IMG/VR virus record: IMGVR_UViG_3300047586_000039
Span: 1 to 48,795 of that record
Reading direction: 5' to 3' (one strand)
Length of the DNA: 48,795 nucleotides
Source of the DNA: a virus
A model generated the notes under the pieces. It did not search any database, had not been told where the DNA came from, and saw only the letters and a program-made list of their open reading frames with translations. Below, in pieces: positions 43,564-48,795 of this stretch (position 1 is the first letter of the stretch; each line of letters starts with the position of its first letter). A program made the position numbers and the translations under genes.

Positions 43564-44363
43564 CCTGGCCGAAGGATGGATTTGGATACGGTGGGCAAAT
43601 GAGTGCCCCAGGATCTCCGGGTGCCGATGGTGTCGATGGCCTCACTATCCTGAATGGTCCCGGCGCTCCTGGAGCTGGTCTTGGTGTCAACGGTGATTTC
43701 TATATCAACACGACATCGGCTACTATTTACGGCCCGAAAACAGGCGGCGGGTGGGGATCGCCGACAAGTATAATCGGGCCGACGGGGCCGAACGGCACGA
43801 ATGGAACGAATGGCACCAACGGGACCAACGGAAGTCCGGGGGCCGCAGCCACCGTTGCCGTGGGGACTGTCACCGCCGTACCGAATGGAACACCGCCGAC
43901 GGTCACGAATACGGGATCATCCTCCGCTGCGGTGCTTGCCTTTGAGCTGGAGACGGGAGCGAAGGGGGACCAGGGAGATCCGGGGCCGGGAGGGGATGTC
44001 TACGGTTCGGCCTCCGTCACCGACGGTCACATGGCGGTCTTTGATGCTGACGGATACCATATTAAAGACGGTGGCGCTCCGGGTGGCGTCGCGGATATCC
44101 TCGACCTTCCAACGGCCGAGATGGATGACTCTCTTGTCCTTGCACCTGATGGTGCGGGTGGCGTGGAGTTCCGGGCTGAAGCGGGCGGTGCAGGCGGCGG
44201 CCATACCATAGAAGACGAAACCACCCCGCTGACCGCCCGGACCAAGTTGAGTTTTGCCGGCGCCGGGGTAACCGCAACGGATGATGCCGGAAACGATGTC
44301 ACTGTAGTCACCATTCCCGGCGGCGGCGGCGGCGACTTCCTTGTTTCGCAGATATTCAATTAG
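43560..44363 (+). CDS. Collagen-like tail fibre protein
   Basis: 267 residues. Collagen-type triplets: APGSPGADGVDG, GAPGAGLG, (GTN)4 GSPGAAA, GAKGDQGDPGPGG, and a final beta domain (HTIEDETTPLTARTKLSFAGAGVTATDDAGND). It is expected to form a trimeric fibre. The (GTN) part is a codon-repeat. TTAGGAGG follows at its end for the next gene. Confidence 0.75.
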   Translation: MTWPKDGFGYGGQMSAPGSPGADGVDGLTILNGPGAPGAGLGVNGDFYINTTSATIYGPKTGGGWGSPTSIIGPTGPNGTNGTNGTNGTNGSPGAAATVAVGTVTAVPNGTPPTVTNTGSSSAAVLAFELETGAKGDQGDPGPGGDVYGSASVTDGHMAVFDADGYHIKDGGAPGGVADILDLPTAEMDDSLVLAPDGAGGVEFRAEAGGAGGGHTIEDETTPLTARTKLSFAGAGVTATDDAGNDVTVVTIPGGGGGDFLVSQIFN

Positions 44364-44372
44364 GAGGGCATA

Positions 44373-45095
44373 ATGTCGACCTTGAAAAGACTTTTAAGTA
44401 AAAGTGTGGATGGCAAGGCGATTCTTGTGCGAGCTATCGCGACATTCCTTGCCGTTCCTGGTGCGCCAACCACGGCTCTTCAGACAACGTCGGCAGGCGT
44501 CTGCACGAACGGTGCACATACCTGCCTTGTCACCTTCATAACCGAACTGGGAGAGACGACAAAAGGAACAGCCGGAGTAGCACGGACTGTTGATGGAACG
44601 CATAACAAAATAGACCTGTCTGCGATCCCTGTCAATGCTTCAGGCATGGCGACCGGAAGAAATGTCTATATGTCCAAGGCCGGGACGACAACGCCCCTCT
44701 ACCTGGTCGCCGCCTCTCCGGTGATTCCGGATAACAGCACAACAACATATACGGTTGATGTGGCAGATGCGAATCTTTCCGTGGAATCTCCGGCGGTCAA
44801 TACCTCCGGGGCGACTTTGATCCACACCGCAGTGGCTGGGACCACTCCGGGGACCTACGATGAACTTTGGTTGTGGGCCTACAATGGACACACAGCAGAT
44901 GTGGTGCTGACGATTGAGCTCGGGGGTGTGTTGGTTCCAGATAACATCATAGTTCAGACCATACCATTCAAGAAAGGACTATTTCTCATTGTCCCCGGCT
45001 TCGTCTTGCAAAACGCAGCCCTTATTACAGCATTTGCGGCGACGACAAAAGTCATCACGTTGGCCGGATTCGTGAACACTCTCGCGGATGCATAG
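44373..45095 (+). CDS. Tail accessory protein A, with domain insertion
   Basis: 240 residues. The C-terminal about 90 residues (HTAVAGTTPGTYDELWLWAYNGHTADVVLTIELGG...VPGFVLQNAALITAFAATTKVITLAGFVN) match the next gene almost domain for domain. About 110 residues (residues 35-145, FLAVPGAPTTALQTTSAGVCTNGAHT..., a beta domain) are extra. TAGGAGG upstream. Probably a fibre or base-plate module. Confidence 0.6.
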   Translation: MSTLKRLLSKSVDGKAILVRAIATFLAVPGAPTTALQTTSAGVCTNGAHTCLVTFITELGETTKGTAGVARTVDGTHNKIDLSAIPVNASGMATGRNVYMSKAGTTTPLYLVAASPVIPDNSTTTYTVDVADANLSVESPAVNTSGATLIHTAVAGTTPGTYDELWLWAYNGHTADVVLTIELGGVLVPDNIIVQTIPFKKGLFLIVPGFVLQNAALITAFAATTKVITLAGFVNTLADA

Positions 45096-45104
45096 GAGGT
45101 TATT

Positions 45105-45461
45105 ATGGCAACAGCAGTAAAGAGAAAACTAAGTGGAAGCACGGATGGCAAGCCGATCAAGGTATCGGCAATCTCAACGCCAGGAACTGCTATCCACGCC
45201 GCCGTGGCCGGGACTACTCCCGGGACTTTTGATGAAATCTGGCTGTGGGCGCAGAACAACCATACAGGCGTTGTTATTTTGACCATCGAGTTTGGCAGTG
45301 CGGATGCATGGGACAATATTATTCGTACAATCGCACTGAAGGCTGGATTGGACCCGATTGTTCCAGGATTGTTATTGCAGAATGGTATGACTGTCAAGGC
45401 ATTTGCAGATGTTGCAGACATGATCAGTATTTCGGGCTTCGTGAATGCCATTACGGATTAA
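45105..45461 (+). CDS. Tail accessory protein B, paralogue of A
   Basis: 118 residues: KLSGSTDGKPIKVSAISTPGTAIHAAVAGTTPGTFDEIWLWAQNNHTGVVILTIEFG. This is the compact form of the 44373 product without its insertion. TAGGAGG precedes ATG 45105. Confidence 0.6.
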   Translation: MATAVKRKLSGSTDGKPIKVSAISTPGTAIHAAVAGTTPGTFDEIWLWAQNNHTGVVILTIEFGSADAWDNIIRTIALKAGLDPIVPGLLLQNGMTVKAFADVADMISISGFVNAITD

Positions 45462-45470
45462 GGATGATCA

Positions 45471-45800
45471 ATGACAAACTATCTCTGTTTTCGTGGCCGC
45501 GACCGCATGAGATTAAGGGAGGTTCCGTGCGAACATATAGTTTCTATAACACCGCCCGGTCTGACTGTCCCTACGGTTCCGACAGTAGGAGGGAAGGCAG
45601 AAGTAACACTGCCCAACCCAATGGTGGCTGCATCATTTTTGACATATATGGATTACGAGGTTCCTTTGCGAGGTAATGACAACGGGTTGTGGGTAGCCGG
45701 TAGCGCGTACAATCAAATTCCGTTCGGTCGGAGATTTAGCAATAACAATCGCTGTGTTTTCTTGCTGTTGAACAAAAGAGACCTATGCATTTATTTTTAA
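45471..45800 (+). CDS. Hypothetical protein
   Basis: 109 residues: LCFRGRDRMRLREVPCEHIVSITPPGLTVPTVPTVGGKAEVTLPNPMVAASFLTYM. Contains a beta domain and ends with a basic-aromatic tail. No family recognised. Starts 9 bases after the previous stop with a weak site (AAGGATG). Confidence 0.5.
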   Translation: MTNYLCFRGRDRMRLREVPCEHIVSITPPGLTVPTVPTVGGKAEVTLPNPMVAASFLTYMDYEVPLRGNDNGLWVAGSAYNQIPFGRRFSNNNRCVFLLLNKRDLCIYF

Positions 45801-45824
45801 CCAAAGAATTAAGGAGGATATGAA

Positions 45825-46541
45825 ATGTTAAACCCAATCGAAGAAGCAAAATTCGACGAGTTAAAATCCATGTGCCGGGCACTCAGGGTCCCCGCTCCAC
45901 CGGAAATCATGATCGGCCTGAAGGTGCATGACCGGGATGGGGTGCTGACCTTTGATGATGTCCAGAGAGGACATAGCTGGACAAGGAATTTTTGGAATTG
46001 GTTCTATTCTATAACAACCGATTCTCCTGGAGATGCGTCTGGTTTGTTTGGTGCCGGTAAAATGTCAGAGAAGCAAGTCGACGGGACCATATATTCATCG
46101 GCAACTTACGGATGCGGAAGATATCTGAACGCGGAATTATATGCGGGTACGGGATATTTCGGGGAATTGAATTCTACTGCTCAAGGAATTGTGGTCGGAA
46201 CGAGCGATACGGCATTCAGTGTGGAGCAGTACGGACTGATAGGTCTTATTGAATCAGGGGTAACGGCTGGTCTGCTTTCTTATCAAGCAAGTATAAAAGC
46301 GGTGGCGACATATACAGGGACAACCTGGAAAGCAACTCATGTCCGGATATTTAATAATAATTCTGGTGGCTCTATCACGGTGAAGGAAGCGGGTCTTCAT
46401 TTCTATGCTTTACCTTTTAACTCCAACCCATTCAGTACATTATTTGAGCGTTCAGTCCTCTCCCCCACGGTTGCAGTGGCCAACGGCGCGCAGTTGACGG
46501 TGACGTACCAGATTTCAATGGACTTCTCGGCGATTGATTGA
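45825..46541 (+). CDS. Tail protein with globular beta C-terminus
   Basis: 238 residues. Start (LNPIEEAKFDELKSMCRALRVPAPPEIMIGLKVHDRDGVLTFDDVQRGHSWTRNFWNWFY) and C-terminus (LSPTVAVANGAQLTVTYQISMDFS) recur as a tail or fibre protein in phages where the W-T-R-N-F-W-N motif introduces a jelly-roll. Likely adhesion-related. AAGGAGG before ATG 45825. Confidence 0.6.
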   Translation: MLNPIEEAKFDELKSMCRALRVPAPPEIMIGLKVHDRDGVLTFDDVQRGHSWTRNFWNWFYSITTDSPGDASGLFGAGKMSEKQVDGTIYSSATYGCGRYLNAELYAGTGYFGELNSTAQGIVVGTSDTAFSVEQYGLIGLIESGVTAGLLSYQASIKAVATYTGTTWKATHVRIFNNNSGGSITVKEAGLHFYALPFNSNPFSTLFERSVLSPTVAVANGAQLTVTYQISMDFSAID

Positions 46542-46624
46542 TGTATGAATTCATTCTTATAATGGCGGCCTTTGCCATCTACTTCATAGTCTTTGTGGTG
46601 ATGAGAATAAGGAGATTGAAATAA
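46541..46624 (+). CDS. 27-residue one-helix peptide
   Basis: MYEFILIMAAFAIYFIVFVVMRIRRLK: one membrane helix and a basic tail, overlapping the preceding stop by a base. Very short; could be a real membrane peptide or chance. Its coding frame has a plausible start with no clear ribosome-binding site. Confidence 0.4.
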   Translation: MYEFILIMAAFAIYFIVFVVMRIRRLK

Positions 46625-48676
46625 TTGTATCACGTCCCCATCGCAACCTATAAACGGATCATCCGGGGCGAAAGCCCGATCATCTACATGAAGATCACGA
46701 CACACCTCGGGGATCGAGTATATGCCAAAAAGGTAATCACGGCGTCGGCGATTGCGGGTAGTCTGGGGTGCCTTGCCCGTGTCCTGTCATTCGGGTCTTT
46801 TGACCGCACCCTGAATCCAAAAACGTCGGATCTTCTGGCCGCTTATAACCGCAAACAGCAGCAGCATATCTCCGTCACGCTGGATAATGCGGATAGTTAT
46901 TTCTCGATTCTTTTGGGGAAGGAGCCGTTTCTGTCCCGGCCCATCGCCATCTATGTCGGTTTTGAAGACGAGGCCGCAGTAAATCATATAACCATCTTCA
47001 AGGGCGTCATTTCCTTGGTTTCGGTCCTTTCAATCCTGAGTATTGAGGCGGACGAAAAGAGTTCAGCCAGTCCTACCGGAATGACTTTGGATGATACGTT
47101 TTATCTCCCCAGATCCTCAAGATATACGAATCCGTTGAATACGGCGGATCTCCTTCCTGTTGTCTATGGCGATTTATCGGATGGAGCGGAAGGAGTGTGG
47201 GTCTGCCCCTGCATCGACACGGTTAATCATGTCTACTGCTACGCCTGCCATCCTATATTCACAGCGCAGACACCCGCCATCTATTCTGCCGGGGTCCTGG
47301 TCGATCCGGCAGATTATACCTTCAATTCATCGGATTACTTTGAACCTCCCGTTCCCCCACCGGCAATCCATTTATCAACGGATAATATAGCTACGATTAC
47401 CTTCACGGCAAGTCAGGGAACGAATGTCATAACGGCGCGGGGCAAAGGAAAAGTATTTCAGCCGATCACTTTGGCCGGTGAGATCCTGATTGATAATATT
47501 ATTGACATAGTTGAAGATTTCCTGACTACGGAAAATGATTTCACGCCAACTTTATTTGAGGCAACAAAAAAGGCACTTGCCTCAGAGATATTCGACAAAT
47601 GGAGTTATGTGGCCGCCGGAGTTATCCATCAGGATGGCACACTTTGGGATATTATCACGTCTATGATGGCCTCTTTTCTCGGGTCGGCATACCTCGACGG
47701 GTCCGGAAATCTGTGTCTTGAAATAGATGATGGAACTATTGACCAGCTCTCCGCCGGCGTCGGTCCTACCCTCCCGAAGCAGGAAACGAATCTGGTATCG
47801 GCAAATCTGCGAATCGCCGACGTCGTGAATCAATGCCCCTGCAATTATGGATACAGTTACCTTTACGGGCAATTTCGGCATTCAACAGACGATTCGACCC
47901 ACGCCGACGGAATCTCTCAGGGGGTCTATGGAGTCCGGGAACCGGGCACCCCTTATCAATTCTACTGGTGCCGGAATGTGACCGTCGTTAAGAAGATCCA
48001 GGATGTCATTGTCGGAAAATTCAACAGTCCCCTCTATGAGATTGAGGTTGAGGACTCGACATTAAAGAGGATGTATATCGATGTCGGGGATGTCATTACC
48101 TATTCCGCTGATCACCTCTATGATCAAGCGGGGAATCCTCTAACTGACACGATCTGGCGAGTAATTTCTGTCAAACCCGATTTCTCAACCGGCAAAATCC
48201 TTTTCCGATGTCTGCAAATCTTCTTTAGGGCGGCGAATCCACCTGTCATTCCTACGCCGTGGAATGGAATTATTGCTTTGACCGTTCCTGGAGTGCCGAC
48301 GATCGCGATCCCGGTTTTATCGAAGATCGAAGAAACGCCCGTTGCGGCAGATACTATTGCCTTGACCGTCCCTCCCGTTCCTGGGGTCGCCGTCACGGTG
48401 GCCGTCTATAACCTTGCAGATACGGATGGAGTTTGTACGATTTCCCATGCCGCCCCGGCTATTGTGTCTATTGTGGGGCATGGTCTTTCCGATGATCAGG
48501 AGATTCTATTCCAGACAAATGGCACTTTGCCTACTCCGCTGGTGGCGGGGACACATTATTTCGTTGCCGCAATAGGAGCGAATACCTTTAATCTGTCCCT
48601 AACGGCGCCGGGGTCAAACATCGATACGACAACCGATGGTTCGGGAACGCATAAGGTTCTGGGGAAGGTGCCTTAA
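46625..48676 (+). CDS. Large tail hub/fibre protein (end of tail operon)
   Basis: 683 residues from TTG 46625 (GGAG 10 bases upstream). The N-terminal half (TATYKRIIRGESPIIYMKITTHLGDRVYAK..., SYFSILLGKEPFLSRPIAIYVGFED, VVYGDLSDGAEGVWVCPCIDTVN) is a baseplate hub/central-fibre style; the C-terminus has Val/Pro-rich linkers and an Ig-like domain (ISHAAPAIVSIVGHGLSDDQEILF). It probably carries the receptor-binding end. The last 8 bases are also window positions 1-8, so the gene ends at the contig join. Confidence 0.7.
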   Translation: MYHVPIATYKRIIRGESPIIYMKITTHLGDRVYAKKVITASAIAGSLGCLARVLSFGSFDRTLNPKTSDLLAAYNRKQQQHISVTLDNADSYFSILLGKEPFLSRPIAIYVGFEDEAAVNHITIFKGVISLVSVLSILSIEADEKSSASPTGMTLDDTFYLPRSSRYTNPLNTADLLPVVYGDLSDGAEGVWVCPCIDTVNHVYCYACHPIFTAQTPAIYSAGVLVDPADYTFNSSDYFEPPVPPPAIHLSTDNIATITFTASQGTNVITARGKGKVFQPITLAGEILIDNIIDIVEDFLTTENDFTPTLFEATKKALASEIFDKWSYVAAGVIHQDGTLWDIITSMMASFLGSAYLDGSGNLCLEIDDGTIDQLSAGVGPTLPKQETNLVSANLRIADVVNQCPCNYGYSYLYGQFRHSTDDSTHADGISQGVYGVREPGTPYQFYWCRNVTVVKKIQDVIVGKFNSPLYEIEVEDSTLKRMYIDVGDVITYSADHLYDQAGNPLTDTIWRVISVKPDFSTGKILFRCLQIFFRAANPPVIPTPWNGIIALTVPGVPTIAIPVLSKIEETPVAADTIALTVPPVPGVAVTVAVYNLADTDGVCTISHAAPAIVSIVGHGLSDDQEILFQTNGTLPTPLVAGTHYFVAAIGANTFNLSLTAPGSNIDTTTDGSGTHKVLGKVP

Positions 48677-48795
48677 ACGGTGCACGAAATAAACTGCAAC
48701 CCCGCCAATGCCACATTTCCAACATGGTTATAGATTCCTGATTATCCATGATATTATTTATTAAAGAAATACCTTGACAAAGCATTTTCTTTTCT
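48669..48795. repeat. Terminal direct repeat, right copy (circular-contig overlap)
   Basis: Identical to positions 1-127. The tail gene stop (48674-48676) lies inside, followed by about 100 bases of AT-rich spacer that reach the early -35. No clear intrinsic terminator was found after the tail operon; a hidden weak dyad in GTGCAC (48679-48684) is too short. Confidence 0.9.

Noticed and set aside
48677-48795. Terminator after the tail operon
   Set aside because: No stem longer than 5-6 bp with a U-run was found here. The transcript may read through to the early region or end beyond my sight.

Overview
The window is a complete tailed-phage genome assembled from a circular map. The first 127 bases recur exactly as the last 127, so the unique length is 48,668 bp and the cut lies between the end of the tail operon and the first early promoter. 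The head proteins are of HK97 type (portal, S78-like prohead protease, major capsid) and the tail is long (1184-residue tape measure, tail-tube protein, -1 frameshifted chaperone gene), so the virion should be a long-tailed siphovirus. There is no recognisable integrase, DNA polymerase or tRNA. Exported lipoproteins and a transglycosylase-like lysin suggest a Gram-negative-type host. The host genus cannot be told from the sequence; an anaerobic Desulfobacterota-like bacterium is only a guess from the style of the gene set.

Layout. 1-13.3 kb (+) is the early region: an XRE repressor-like protein, many small zinc-ribbon or one-helix membrane proteins in tightly overlapping frames, an ASCH protein, a RecB-like nuclease, a coiled-coil protein, a Redbeta/RecT annealing protein, a replication-initiator-like protein, several HNH genes and a broken ParB-like gene. 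13.3-14.0 kb (-) is a three-gene leftward operon with its own consensus promoter and terminator. 14.0-14.24 kb is a divergent control region with an 11-bp inverted repeat pair and a LexA-like box. 14.24-24 kb (+) is packaging and head: terminase small and large subunits, portal, Dam-like methylase, protease, capsid. 24-28 kb holds small structural or decoration proteins separated by strong RNA hairpins. 28-31.8 kb is a lysis/export cluster with collagen-like repeats, a transglycosylase, tiny basic peptides and lipoproteins. 31.8-48.7 kb is neck and tail, interrupted by a SAM methyltransferase plus a 689-residue multidomain glycosyltransferase.

The most striking thing is mobile-endonuclease biology. 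Nine nuclease ORFs from four homing-endonuclease fold classes (LAGLIDADG, HNH, GIY-YIG, Vsr-like) take up about a tenth of the genome. At four of them the same arrangement is seen: a ghost 5' end (about 9-19 codons) of a gene, then the endonuclease (sometimes with its own promoter), then a complete, diverged copy of the same gene whose ribosome-binding site or start overlaps the endonuclease stop. The targets are an ASCH gene, a small gene of unknown function, the recT/bet gene and an excisionase-type HTH gene. This looks like a start-regenerating homing cassette that cuts inside the first 20 codons of a gene and replaces the whole gene from a donor, leaving the severed start behind.
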